From positions 1 through 64,000 of the forward strand of contig JBATDG010000099.1 in assembly GCA_049663345.1 (NCBI GenBank): 64,000 nt of DNA. The letters run 5' to 3'. Below the pieces are notes generated by a model. The model had not been told where the DNA came from, ran no database searches, and saw nothing but the letters and a program-made list of their open reading frames with translations. The DNA comes from SZUA-365 sp049663345. GTDB taxonomy: Bacteria; Bacteroidota; Ignavibacteria; SZUA-365. Positions 15,501 through 24,122 of the stretch are shown in pieces (the stretch's first letter is position 1; every line of letters begins with the position of its first letter). The position numbers and the translations under genes are program-made.

Positions 15501-15614
15501 TTGAATGGAATTCCCCTCGTCCGACCGATATTGCATCATGCAGATATCATGCGCGGCGGCGAACTGCATCTCGTCATGGGCGCGGCGCCCTCTTCCCTTT
15601 GGTCCGAGGAATAA
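12573..15614 (+). CDS. GH92 family alpha-mannosidase with an inserted beta-rich domain
   Basis: The 1013-residue exported protein (signal peptide LLLPLLCLLFMAATRLTAQQ) releases alpha-linked mannose from N-glycan-type substrates using calcium. The N-terminal beta-sandwich starts YVDPLIGTGGHGHTFPGATM. The catalytic barrel holds NLYGDVDGRYRGGD, then SVSKTLEYAYDDWCIAQVAQ and GNEDCGQMSAWYVLSAMGFY (about 910-929), all GH92 signatures. Family members are about 720-780 residues; the excess comes from about 280 residues (about 443-722) inserted between GLKYY and YIPADVENES, which are adjacent in ordinary GH92s. The insert is in frame and looks like a two-part beta domain resembling N-terminal modules of some bacterial alpha-mannosidases. 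First gene of the glycan cluster. Confidence 0.92.
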   Translation: MPSLRKLLLPLLCLLFMAATRLTAQQIDAASYVDPLIGTGGHGHTFPGATMPFGMVQCSPDAGKSGWDWCSGYHASDSAVIGFSHTHLSGTGCADLGDILLLPAMTTNALDRKYRSTYDHLTEMASPGYYRVLLDNGIDVELSATRRCGIQRYEFPDADSMLVILDLVYGQDDRPTGTALTVVSDTLITGYRYSSGWAVRQQVYFAMAFSRPLKSWRTVDGKWSIPSGTAEANAVLAALHFGFAGNGDELLIRTGISSVSEDGALANLRAEAPQQDFERYRRDARAAWNSELDRIRITARSDAQRRTFMTALYHTMIAPNLYGDVDGRYRGGDEAIHWASGFENATVFSLWDTYRALHPLFTILDPARVSGWIQSMLAFQRETGLLPVWTLHANETNCMIGYHAVPVIADAILKGIGGFSVEDALTAMKSSAEQTKGGLKYYNSDGERSLSEIIEILGRAAYDFTGIWDGVTTVVNGFASATSGEEIDYHSAMPDVNHALLTRASDIPMPIEWQSAPIPEDCTGSAMLVWQAGMSTAKGGHRFTITVNGKHSISFRTPRSADTTSVAADENGMTLSFSASTVDEFGDLFGTMMLGLPRSMLQPGSPVHLQIEGMQAGSPDWVMVFTRAFSPSITVAPGHGNAKSGATRFRIVRLQIEHLGLPRRVRVETDGSHTANFVVFPGFSSKEIMVNAENVGEPMPVRLTFDDGEVVERSITLSPEATPCYIPADVENESVSKTLEYAYDDWCIAQVAQKLGRTEDADRYFTRAKFYRDLFDKDLGFMRGRNLDGSFRSPFNPRYGTLKQHEYTEGNAWQYSWYVPHDVPGLIELYGGITPFAAKLDSLFEQSSDLEGTGATGDVSGLIGLYAHGNEPSHHIAYLYNHAGQPWKTQALTRRIMREMYHDQRDGLSGNEDCGQMSAWYVLSAMGFYPLNPCGGEYEIGSPLLDRAEIRLDGGRSFVITAENNSDENVYVQSATLNGIPLVRPILHHADIMRGGELHLVMGAAPSSLWSEE

Positions 15615-15632
15615 CAGACACGGAGGTGTTTG

Positions 15633-16757
15633 ATGAATACACTGATTCCATTCCTCCTTTCCGCATTGCTGCTCGGTGTTACTGGCGGCGGCGATGATCC
15701 CGCCCGGGAGGCGTATTACAGCATCGTTCCCAACAGCTATTGCTGTATGAAAACGTCCGCACCTCTCACGATCGACGGACGCATGGATGAAGCCGCATGG
15801 CAGAGCGCGCCGTGGACCAGCAATTTCGTCGACATCCAGGGCGAGCTTGGCGCACTTCCCCGCTTTCGCACGCGCGTGAAAATGCTGTGGGACGAAACGT
15901 ACTTTTACGTGCTGGCCGAGATGGAAGAAACGCATGTCTGGGCGACACTGAAGCAGCGCGACACCGTGATTTTTCAGGACAACGATTTTGAGATCTTCGT
16001 CTGTCCCACCGGAACGAATCATACGTACTACGAATTCGAGGTCAACGCCTTCACCACCGTGTGGGATCTTTTTCTCCCGAAACCCTATCGTGATGGGGGT
16101 CCCGCCGACAACGGCTGGGATATCAAAGGACTGAAATCCGCTGTGCAGGTTCGCGGCACCATCAATGATCCGACCGATCTCGACGAAGGGTGGAATGTGG
16201 AAGTAGCCATTCCCTGGAGCGCATTCAATCGCACTGCCATGGATTTCGATGGAAAGAAATCCATTGTACCGGCCGCCGCTCCGGTACCGGGACAGGACAT
16301 GCGAGTGAATTTCTCCCGCGTCGAATGGCGGCAGGATGCAGCGTCCGGCTACTACCGGAAAGTTGCGGGAATGAAAGAGGATAATTGGGTGTGGTCCCCG
16401 CAGGGCGTGATCGACATGCACCGCCCGGAGAAATGGGGTTGGGTGTATTTCATGGAGAATCCCGCAGACTGTGCGAATGTCGGACCCGATCCCGAATACG
16501 TTTACCAACTCGCCCTGATGCGTGTGTACGATGCGCAAAAAAGTTATTTCAAAAGTCACCGGAAATATGCGTCCTCTCTCGAGGATCTGGTGCTTATGCC
16601 GCATCTCTTCAGCGTCAACGGATCACGGCTGGATCTGCGTCCGCGAAAGAAAGGCTTCGTGGCGAGCTACCGCATCCTTCGTGAAGGCAATTCGCGAACG
16701 GTGATTTCCATCGACGAAAATTCCCAGCTCCTCACCTTCGAAGTGGTTGACCGTTGA
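15633..16757 (+). CDS. Secreted CBM9-like carbohydrate-binding protein
   Basis: The 374-residue protein has a short signal peptide (NTLIPFLLSALLLGVTGG) and a CBM9-type module: APLTIDGRMDEAAWQSAPWT, then TRVKMLWDETYFYVLAEMEE and ...DNDFEIFVCPTG, EFEVNAFTTVWDL and WNVEVAIPW. Such domains bind glycan ends without hydrolysis. The C-terminal ~85 residues (after WGWVYFMENP) are a helical extension with VYDAQKSYFKSHRKYASSLEDL, similar in pattern to pilin-like or substrate-sensing tails. ATG 15633 follows GGAGG; the TTG one codon earlier is less likely. It sits between GH92 and GH20 and overlaps the GH20 start by 4 nt, so it probably helps capture the same glycan. Confidence 0.85.
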   Translation: MNTLIPFLLSALLLGVTGGGDDPAREAYYSIVPNSYCCMKTSAPLTIDGRMDEAAWQSAPWTSNFVDIQGELGALPRFRTRVKMLWDETYFYVLAEMEETHVWATLKQRDTVIFQDNDFEIFVCPTGTNHTYYEFEVNAFTTVWDLFLPKPYRDGGPADNGWDIKGLKSAVQVRGTINDPTDLDEGWNVEVAIPWSAFNRTAMDFDGKKSIVPAAAPVPGQDMRVNFSRVEWRQDAASGYYRKVAGMKEDNWVWSPQGVIDMHRPEKWGWVYFMENPADCANVGPDPEYVYQLALMRVYDAQKSYFKSHRKYASSLEDLVLMPHLFSVNGSRLDLRPRKKGFVASYRILREGNSRTVISIDENSQLLTFEVVDR

Positions 16758-19030
16758 GCGATATCCGATCCATCACTGGTCGTCTCCTCGCCGTTGTTCT
16801 TTGCTGTATCGGCGCGAGTGGAACCGTATGCGCTCAGCAGCCGCTGATCCCTCTGCCCGTGCGCTCGGTGATGCAGCCGGGTGCGTTTCATCTGGACGAA
16901 AAAACCGTCATCCTCATCGAAGCCGGCAGCAGTGCTCCGGCAGCCACCGCGCAGTATCTGGCGGATATGATAGGACGCGTTTCCTCATTCACTCCCGTGA
17001 TCGCTACACATCAGGGGGGACGTCCGCCCCAAAACACCATCCTGCTTTCACTCCGCAGTGCGAACGATTCCGTCAATCTGGAGGGCTATGTGCTTCGGGT
17101 GATGCCGGGCGGAGTCATACTCAGCGCTCCGACCGAAGCGGGATTGTTTTACGGACTGCAGACACTGCGTCAGCTGCTGCCTCCGCGCTTCGAATCCGCC
17201 GCTGCCCGCGACACCGTGCGCGGCTGGGACCTCCCCTGCTGCATGATTCAGGATGCCCCGCGATTTTCCTGGCGCGGTCTTCTCCTCGACTGCTGCCGTC
17301 ATTTCATGGATGTCGAATTCGTCAAGCGCACAATCGATCTGATCGCGCAGCTGAAAATGAATCGCCTGCACTGGCATCTGACCGAAGATCAGGGCTGGCG
17401 CATCGAGATACGGAAGCACCCCGCCCTGACCGCCATCGGCGGGTGGCGAACGGAGAAGGACGGTACGCGCTACGGCGGGTTCTATACGCAGGCGCAGATC
17501 CGCGACGTCGTCGCCTACGCCGCGGCCCGGCATGTGACCATCGTGCCGGAAATCGAACTGCCCGGACATTCACTCGCCGCGCTCGCCGCGTATCCGAAGC
17601 TCTCCTGCACCGGCGGTCCTTTCGAAGTCGCGAATGACTGGGGCGTGTTCAAGGACATCTACTGCGCGGGACGGGAAGAAACCTTCACGTTTCTCGAGGA
17701 AGTGCTCACCGAAGTGATGGAGCTGTTTCCCTCGGCCTACATTCACATTGGCGGAGACGAAGCTCCGAAATACCGCTGGGAGCATTGCGACCGCTGCCAG
17801 GCGCGCATGGCGGCCGAAGGACTCGCCGACGAACATGCGCTGCAGTCCTGGTTCATCGCGCGCGTCGAGCGCTTTCTCAACGAGCACGGACGCAAGCTGA
17901 TTGGCTGGGATGAAATCCTCGAAGGCGGACTTGCACAAAACGCTACGGTGCAATCCTGGCGCGGCATGGAAGGCGCTGTCGCCGCGGCGCGATCGGGACA
18001 CGACGCCATCGTCTCCCCCACCAGCCACGCGTATTTCGACTATCCCGTCAGCTCTATTGATCTTGAGAAAGTCTACACTTTCGACCCTGTGCCGCCCGAG
18101 CTCAAGCCCTCAGAAGCAGAGCATATACTCGGCGGCGAATGCAACATGTGGACAGAACACGCGCCGCAATCCCTGGTGGAGAGCAAGATCTATCCGCGCA
18201 TACTCGCGATGGCGGAAGTGTTGTGGACTCCGGCATGGCAGCGGCGGTACGATGATTTTCACAAGCGCGTGCAGGCGTATTATCCGCGGCTCGATACACT
18301 CGGCGTGCGCTACGGCTTCGAGGCGCCGCCGGTGCGTTTCGATGTCCAGCGCGACAGCAGCGGAAAGGCGCTCCGCGTGTCCCTTCTTGCCGGACAACCG
18401 GGTCTGCTGCTCCGCTATATCGAGCCGGGAGAACGCGCGGCGGTGCGGGAGTATTCCCTTCCCCTGCTGCTTTCGGGCAAGGGCACCGTTCGTGCGTTTG
18501 CGGAAGGTCCTGCAAAAAAGCGCAGCGACACACTTTCGCTCAGCTATGATCTTCATGCGGGAGTGGACGCCGCCGTCGAACTTGCGCAGCGTCCGAGCGA
18601 CTGGTATACCGCAGGCGGAGCATCGGCGATGGTCGACGGCATCCGCGGAAGCGATGCTTTCCGCGATGGACGTTGGCAAGGGTATGAAGGCAAGGATGTG
18701 GAAATCACACTCGATCTTGGTACTCCACGCATGATCTCCGAACTTTCCGCAGGATTCCTGCAATACAATCCGGCCTGGATTTTTATGCCGAGGCGGGTGA
18801 CCTTCAGTATTTCGAAGGACGGCCATGCATTCACCGAAATCACGACAGTGGAGAATAGCGCTTCCGATCGTGAGGAGACGACGTTCACCCGCGATTTCAC
18901 CGCACCTTGCGCAGGACAGCAGGCGCGCTTCGTGCGTCTCCGAGCTGAGACCATGGGCAGTTGTCCCGACTGGCACCCCGGCGCCGGCGGCAAGGCCTGG
19001 ATTTTCATCGACGAATTCATCGTGCGCTGA
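16754..19030 (+). CDS. GH20 beta-N-acetylhexosaminidase, exported
   Basis: The 758-residue protein removes terminal beta-GlcNAc or GalNAc by substrate-assisted catalysis. After a signal peptide (RLLAVVLCCIGASGTVCAQQ) comes the GH20b domain (IPLPVRSVMQPGAFHLDEKT), then the barrel: SWRGLLLDCCRHFMDVEFVK, NRLHWHLTEDQGWRIEIRK, EIELPGHSLAALAAYP, and the catalytic pair D335-E336 in YIHIGGDEAPKYRW. GGECNMWTEHAP and EVLWTPAWQRR complete the site. The C-terminal part from about 600 is an F5/8-type discoidin-like module (DVEITLDLGTPRMISELSAG). The start is TTG overlapping the previous stop (TTGA), implying coupled translation. Confidence 0.93.
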   Translation: MSDIRSITGRLLAVVLCCIGASGTVCAQQPLIPLPVRSVMQPGAFHLDEKTVILIEAGSSAPAATAQYLADMIGRVSSFTPVIATHQGGRPPQNTILLSLRSANDSVNLEGYVLRVMPGGVILSAPTEAGLFYGLQTLRQLLPPRFESAAARDTVRGWDLPCCMIQDAPRFSWRGLLLDCCRHFMDVEFVKRTIDLIAQLKMNRLHWHLTEDQGWRIEIRKHPALTAIGGWRTEKDGTRYGGFYTQAQIRDVVAYAAARHVTIVPEIELPGHSLAALAAYPKLSCTGGPFEVANDWGVFKDIYCAGREETFTFLEEVLTEVMELFPSAYIHIGGDEAPKYRWEHCDRCQARMAAEGLADEHALQSWFIARVERFLNEHGRKLIGWDEILEGGLAQNATVQSWRGMEGAVAAARSGHDAIVSPTSHAYFDYPVSSIDLEKVYTFDPVPPELKPSEAEHILGGECNMWTEHAPQSLVESKIYPRILAMAEVLWTPAWQRRYDDFHKRVQAYYPRLDTLGVRYGFEAPPVRFDVQRDSSGKALRVSLLAGQPGLLLRYIEPGERAAVREYSLPLLLSGKGTVRAFAEGPAKKRSDTLSLSYDLHAGVDAAVELAQRPSDWYTAGGASAMVDGIRGSDAFRDGRWQGYEGKDVEITLDLGTPRMISELSAGFLQYNPAWIFMPRRVTFSISKDGHAFTEITTVENSASDREETTFTRDFTAPCAGQQARFVRLRAETMGSCPDWHPGAGGKAWIFIDEFIVR

Positions 19031-19076
19031 TACGGCGCGCGCTTTCTCTCACTGATCACAGCAGCCGAACAACAAC

Positions 19077-20495
19077 ATGGCAATCCCCAGCAGCGCGACA
19101 AATTTACAGGCCGGAACGAGCGGCCGTGACAGCGGCGAACAGAAGTCCTACACCGTCCCTTTCGCCATTGTGACGGGACTGTTTTTCATGTGGGGCTTCA
19201 CGACCTGCATGAACGACATTCTCATCCCCTATCTGAAAGGCGTGTTCGACCTCAACCACACGCAGGCCATGTTCGTGCAGTTCGCATTCTTCGGTGCGTA
19301 TTTTGTCGGCTCCCTCCTCTACTTCCTCATTTCCACGCGCACAGGCGATCCGATCGGCCGCATCGGCTACAGGAACGGCATCGTGGCCGGACTCCTTCTT
19401 TCAGCGCTCGGGACCGCGCTGTTCTATCCCGCAGCTGAGATGGTATCGTATGGTTTTTTCCTCGCTGCGCTGTTCATACTCGGACTCGGCTTCACCCTTC
19501 TGCAGATTGCCGCAAATCCCTACGTCGCCATTCTCGGCAGCGAAAGCACCGCCTCGAGCCGCCTGAACCTTGCGCAGGGCTTCAACTCCTTCGGCACGAC
19601 CATCGCCCCGCTGATCGGCGGCTTCCTGATTTTCAAATACTTCGCGGGGGCGGATGTCGTCGGAGCGGATTCGGTGAAAGTCCCGTACCTGGTTTTCGCA
19701 GGAATGTTTCTGCTGATGGCAGTTGCCATGCGAATGGCGAAGCTTCCGGAGTTCGCCGGCAGCCGCAGCGCCGAACGCGGCGCAGGCGCCCTGCGTCACC
19801 GGCACACGCTGCTCGGCATGCTCGCGATCTTCATGTATGTCGGCGCGGAAGTGAGCATCGGCAGCATCATGATCAGCTTCCTCGGCCTGAAGGAAATCGT
19901 GGGACTCGAACCCGCCGCCGCCTCGACCTACGTTTCGTTTTACTGGGGCGGCCTGATGATCGGACGTTTTCTCGGAGCGATCTCCCTGAGCGGTGTTCGC
20001 GCTTCACGAAAATACCTGATCATGGTGCTCATTCCCGTCGCAGCGTTCGCCGTAATTCTCTATCTTCAGGGATGGCAGATCGCGCTGAATTACGGCATAT
20101 TTCTCGCGCTCAGTCTCGGCGGATTTTTCATCGGCCGCTCGATGGCCGCACGCACGCTGATGGTCTTCGCGCTCACTTCGGCATTGCTCCTCGTGGTGGC
20201 GCTGTTCACAACAGGCACAGTCGCAATGTGGACAGTTATCGGAATCGGACTGTTCAATTCGATCATGTGGTCGAATATTTTCACTCTCTCGATTGCCGGG
20301 CTGGGCAAGGACACAAGCCAGGCCTCTTCCCTTCTCGTGATGGCGATCGTGGGCGGAGCCATTCTCCCGGTACTCCAGGGAGTGGCGGCAGACAGTGTCG
20401 GCGTTCATGCCTCGTTCATCGTGCCGCTCGGCGCGTATCTTTATATCGCATGGTACGGCTGGCGCGGCTACGCTATCGTTGATAACAAAAAGTAA
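19077..20495 (+). CDS. Sugar MFS permease, FucP/NagP-like (probable GlcNAc uptake)
   Basis: The 472-residue inner-membrane protein has about 12 hydrophobic segments. The opening YTVPFAIVTGLFFMWGFTTC through MNDILIPYLKGVFDLNHTQAMFVQFAFFGAYF is characteristic of the FucP-type sugar:proton symporters, which include fucose, glucose/galactose and N-acetylglucosamine (NagP) permeases. LQIAANPYVAILG, and AQGFNSFGTTIAPLIGG also fit. Placement between GH20 and a ROK kinase makes GlcNAc the most likely substrate (inference). It starts 46 nt after the GH20 stop; the first ~25 residues are polar and cytoplasmic. Confidence 0.88.
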   Translation: MAIPSSATNLQAGTSGRDSGEQKSYTVPFAIVTGLFFMWGFTTCMNDILIPYLKGVFDLNHTQAMFVQFAFFGAYFVGSLLYFLISTRTGDPIGRIGYRNGIVAGLLLSALGTALFYPAAEMVSYGFFLAALFILGLGFTLLQIAANPYVAILGSESTASSRLNLAQGFNSFGTTIAPLIGGFLIFKYFAGADVVGADSVKVPYLVFAGMFLLMAVAMRMAKLPEFAGSRSAERGAGALRHRHTLLGMLAIFMYVGAEVSIGSIMISFLGLKEIVGLEPAAASTYVSFYWGGLMIGRFLGAISLSGVRASRKYLIMVLIPVAAFAVILYLQGWQIALNYGIFLALSLGGFFIGRSMAARTLMVFALTSALLLVVALFTTGTVAMWTVIGIGLFNSIMWSNIFTLSIAGLGKDTSQASSLLVMAIVGGAILPVLQGVAADSVGVHASFIVPLGAYLYIAWYGWRGYAIVDNKK

Positions 20496-20519
20496 TCAAC
20501 AGTTTTTCAGGAGAAAATC

Positions 20520-21485
20520 ATGACAGAAGTCATGGCCGGCGTTGATATCGGAGGAACGAATACGGTATACGGACTCGTCGACCGCGATGGCAACATCGTT
20601 GCCGAGGGAAAGATGAGTACTGCGGTATATGAAGATGCGGAGGGGTTCCTTGAGTCCCTTGCAATACACGTCCTCGCGCTGGTTGAAGCGGCCGAAACTC
20701 CGCTGCAGCTTTGCGGCATCGGCGTGGGCGGACCCAACGGACATTATTTCAGCGGCACAATAGAAGAAGCCCCGAATCTCCCCTGGAAAGGGACATTGGA
20801 AGTGACGGACATTCTGTCGTCGCACACGAAGGTTCCGGCCGTACTCACCAACGACGCGAATGCAGCGGCGATGGGTGAAATGTTGTACGGCGCCGCGAGA
20901 AATATGAAGGACTTCGTTGTCGTCACACTCGGAACCGGACTCGGCAGCGGCTTCGTGGTCGACGGCAAGGTGCTGTACGGATGGAGTGGATTCGCCGGAG
21001 AATTGGGGCATGTCATCGTGCAGGAGAATGGCAGGGCCTGCGGCTGTGGCCGGCGCGGATGCCTGGAGACTTATGTCTCGGCTCCCGGCCTCGTACGCAC
21101 GGTCATGGAATTACTTGGCGATGCACCGCGCGACAGTGCGCTGCGCGATATTCCGATGAATGCCATGACTGCGAAGCATGTCGCGGAGGCCGCGCATGAT
21201 GGTGACGCTGTCGCCAGGGAAGCGTTTGCGAAAACCGGACACATCCTCGGGCTTGCACTGGCGAACACCATCGCGATGACGAGTCCACAGGCCATCATTC
21301 TTTTCGGCGGACTCGCACAGGCGGGCCGACTCATTCTGGATCCCACGCGCGAGGCCATGGAAAGCATGACCATGCAAGTCCTCAAAGGCAGCACACGGCT
21401 CCTGCTTTCTGCACTGATGGAGCGCAACGCAGCAGTGCTCGGGGCCGCGGCCCTCGCCTGGGATGAGGCAAGGAAACCGGCATGA
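20520..21485 (+). CDS. ROK-family sugar kinase (probable GlcNAc or glucose kinase)
   Basis: The 321-residue cytoplasmic kinase has the phosphate-binding GVDIGGTNTVYGLVD at 7-21, the catalytic NDANAAAMGEM (about 117-127), the second phosphate loop VVTLGTGLGSGFV and the zinc-binding GELGHVIVQENGRACGCGRR plus GCLETYVSAPGL. These are complete ROK signatures. Specificity between glucose, GlcNAc and mannose is not certain from sequence; the operon argues for GlcNAc released by the GH20 enzyme. GGAG sits eight bases before the ATG. Its stop overlaps the next gene's ATG (ATGA). Confidence 0.9.
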   Translation: MTEVMAGVDIGGTNTVYGLVDRDGNIVAEGKMSTAVYEDAEGFLESLAIHVLALVEAAETPLQLCGIGVGGPNGHYFSGTIEEAPNLPWKGTLEVTDILSSHTKVPAVLTNDANAAAMGEMLYGAARNMKDFVVVTLGTGLGSGFVVDGKVLYGWSGFAGELGHVIVQENGRACGCGRRGCLETYVSAPGLVRTVMELLGDAPRDSALRDIPMNAMTAKHVAEAAHDGDAVAREAFAKTGHILGLALANTIAMTSPQAIILFGGLAQAGRLILDPTREAMESMTMQVLKGSTRLLLSALMERNAAVLGAAALAWDEARKPA

Positions 21486-24106
21486 GTCGTCCATTGCTGT
21501 TTGTGATCGCAGCAGCCATATCCATTACCGCGATGACTTCACCCGGCTTCGGCCAGAAGCTTCTCTCAGCTGAGGACCATGCGTACTACTCCGAGCTGCT
21601 TGCGCAGCGGCGGACCCGCTTCCCTCAACTGGAAGCGGACGTCTTTTCCGTAATGGAGAAGGCGACGCTTTGGGGAGAAAAGGAGGCACTGCTCTTCCTT
21701 TTCGCCACATCCCCGCTCTGCGATCTGACCGCTCATGATGGAAGCTTTTTTCTCAGTACCGTCAGAGCAACACTCGAAACCCGGCGGCTCGCGCCCTGGG
21801 GCGAGGATATGCCCAACGCGATTTTTCTGCATTTCGTGCTGCCCCTGCGGGTGAATAACGAAGCGCTGGATTCATCGCGCCTGCTGTTTCAGGATATTCT
21901 CCGGCGAAGGGTCGAGGGAATGTCCATGCACGACGCGGTGCTTGAGATCAATCACTGGTGCCATGAATTCGTCACCTATGCCCCGAGCGATGCCCGCACG
22001 AGGTCGCCGCTGGCGACCATGCTCAATGCACTCGGACGATGTGGAGAGGAGTCCGTTTTCACCACAGCGGCGCTGCGTGCTGCCGGCATTCCTGCACGTC
22101 AGGTGTACGTGCCCCGCTGGGCGCATGCCGATGACAACCACGCCTGGGTGGAGGCCTGGGTGGATGGCCGCTGGCATTACATCGGCGCCTGCGAACCCAA
22201 TGTCGATCTCGACCGTGCGTGGTTTACGGAGCCGGCGCATCGTGCCATGCTGACTGCAACCACGGTGCAGGGACGCTACCGCGGCGAGGAAGACGTGCTG
22301 AGCTCCAACAGCATGTACACACGGATCAATACGCTGCCTGTCTACACCGATACCCATGTGCTCACCGTGCAGGTAAGTGATGAGAAAGGCCGGCCTGTGC
22401 AGAATGCTGCGGTTGAATTCTGCATCTACAATTACGCGGAATTCTATCCACTCGCATCGCTGCGGACGGGAGAGTCCGGCGCGGCCTCGTTCCTGACCGG
22501 ATATGGAGATCTTCTTGTATGGGCACATCAGGATCAGCGGTATGCATTCACACACGTCTCGAATGGTATCAGCGATACTGTGCGACTGATTCTCACAAAA
22601 AATCATGACCACTCGGGGCAAAGAGTTTTCGACATTATTCCGCCGCCTGAAGTAAAGCTGAACGTCGACGATCATCCTCGTGCGGCTGAGACTGCACGCC
22701 GCCTGTTTCTCGACGACAGCCTGCGATCGCTGTACGAGAGTGAATTCGTTGACTCCAGCCGCAGCGCAGCGCTGGCAGAGGCGTACGGATATGCTCCCGA
22801 CAGCGTCTGGACTTTGCTGCATGCAGCCCGGGGAAATTGGAGAGAAATGGACTCCTTTTTCTCCATCGCTTCGCGAAGCAACCGCGTTCCCGCATTGAGC
22901 TACCTCGGCACGCTCGCGGTGAAGGACCTCCAGGATGGCAAAGCCGACGTGCTGCTCGAGCATTACAATGCCGCGCTTACCGCTCGCGATGCTGATCAGC
23001 CCTGCGATGAATTGTTCATGAAATATGTTTGCTGTCCGCGCATCGGCCAGGAGGAGCTGCGTCCCTGGCGCGAATATTTGCAGAGCGCCATTGCCGAACA
23101 CCCGCCCCTCAGCAGCCGCAGTGCTGAAGCTATCGGGGCATGGGTTCGCGACAGCATCCGGATCGAAAGTTCGGAAAATTGGGTTCGCGTCCCGATTTCT
23201 CCGGATCGTGTATTCGCCTTACGTTCGGGGGACAGGTATTCTCGCAATATTCTTTTCGTCGCGCTTTGCCGCGCGGCCGGAATCGCAGCGCAGCTGGATC
23301 CTGCTGCCGGAACCCCGCAGTATTGGACCGGAAGCGGCTGGCGCAGTGCGGCTCTTGAAGCTGCGGTGGTCATCCCCGAGCCGAGTACGGAATTGCTGCT
23401 GCAGATTCCTTCACATCAGCACACCCAGACCCCGGAATATGCCAGGCACTTCACCCTGGCCCGCCTCGACAACGGGACCTATCACACGCTCGATTATGAG
23501 GCTAATGCGTTATTTGATCAGTGGCCCGTGCGCCTGAAGCTGCGGCCCGGCGATTATCTGCTCACGAATGGAAATCGGCAGCCTGATGGATCCGTGCTCG
23601 CGACGATGGATTTCTTCACGCTCGATTCGGGAGAGCACGCCGAGCATGAAATACACATACGTGACGACGACGACCTCCCGGTCGTACTTTCAGAAATCGA
23701 TACGTCGCTGCTTCCCGAAGACGGTGCGAAGGCATACGTGCTGATGTGGATTGAACGCGGCACGGAACCGGTGTCCCATGCTCTGCTCGATATCGCTGAG
23801 AAACGCACTGCACTCGCTTCGCAGCCCGCCGCCTTTCTCCTCGCAGGAAACGGAAGCATGGATGAGGAAGAGCTGCGGCGCGTTGCACAGCAGTCGCTGC
23901 CGCCACGCGTCTCGGTCGCGGCTGACGGTTCTCCGGCGCTGCTAAATAACATCAAAGATCGCCTCGAGCTGCCTGAAGGGATGCAGCTCCCGCTCATCGT
24001 TGTCTGCGATGCCCGCGGCAGCGTGACGTTCGTAAGCCGGGGATATTCGATCGGGGTCGGCGCACAAATACTTCGCATACTCGAACGCATGCGTCTCGAA
24101 GATTGA
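21482..24106 (+). CDS. Exported transglutaminase-like protein with a second, degenerate copy
   Basis: The 874-residue protein has a signal peptide (LLFVIAAAISITAMTSPGFG). A transglutaminase/protease-like core spans about 145-270: INHWCHEFVTYAPSDARTRS, LGRCGEESVFTTAALRAAGI with the nucleophile C187, and ADDNHAWVEAWVDGRWHYIG with H220. A beta domain follows (VLTVQVSDEKGRPVQNAAVE). A second similar core near 535-640 (YSRNILFVALCRAAGIAAQL) aligns with the first, but its Cys position is Tyr/Ser, so it is presumably inactive. The end (LPLIVVCDARGSVTFVSRGY) resembles a thioredoxin-like C-terminus. Such proteins accompany Bacteroidota glycan clusters; here it may act on the peptide part of glycopeptides (inference). 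Confidence 0.8.
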   Translation: MSRPLLFVIAAAISITAMTSPGFGQKLLSAEDHAYYSELLAQRRTRFPQLEADVFSVMEKATLWGEKEALLFLFATSPLCDLTAHDGSFFLSTVRATLETRRLAPWGEDMPNAIFLHFVLPLRVNNEALDSSRLLFQDILRRRVEGMSMHDAVLEINHWCHEFVTYAPSDARTRSPLATMLNALGRCGEESVFTTAALRAAGIPARQVYVPRWAHADDNHAWVEAWVDGRWHYIGACEPNVDLDRAWFTEPAHRAMLTATTVQGRYRGEEDVLSSNSMYTRINTLPVYTDTHVLTVQVSDEKGRPVQNAAVEFCIYNYAEFYPLASLRTGESGAASFLTGYGDLLVWAHQDQRYAFTHVSNGISDTVRLILTKNHDHSGQRVFDIIPPPEVKLNVDDHPRAAETARRLFLDDSLRSLYESEFVDSSRSAALAEAYGYAPDSVWTLLHAARGNWREMDSFFSIASRSNRVPALSYLGTLAVKDLQDGKADVLLEHYNAALTARDADQPCDELFMKYVCCPRIGQEELRPWREYLQSAIAEHPPLSSRSAEAIGAWVRDSIRIESSENWVRVPISPDRVFALRSGDRYSRNILFVALCRAAGIAAQLDPAAGTPQYWTGSGWRSAALEAAVVIPEPSTELLLQIPSHQHTQTPEYARHFTLARLDNGTYHTLDYEANALFDQWPVRLKLRPGDYLLTNGNRQPDGSVLATMDFFTLDSGEHAEHEIHIRDDDDLPVVLSEIDTSLLPEDGAKAYVLMWIERGTEPVSHALLDIAEKRTALASQPAAFLLAGNGSMDEEELRRVAQQSLPPRVSVAADGSPALLNNIKDRLELPEGMQLPLIVVCDARGSVTFVSRGYSIGVGAQILRILERMRLED

Positions 24107-24122
24107 AAGCAAGGAGAAGGCC

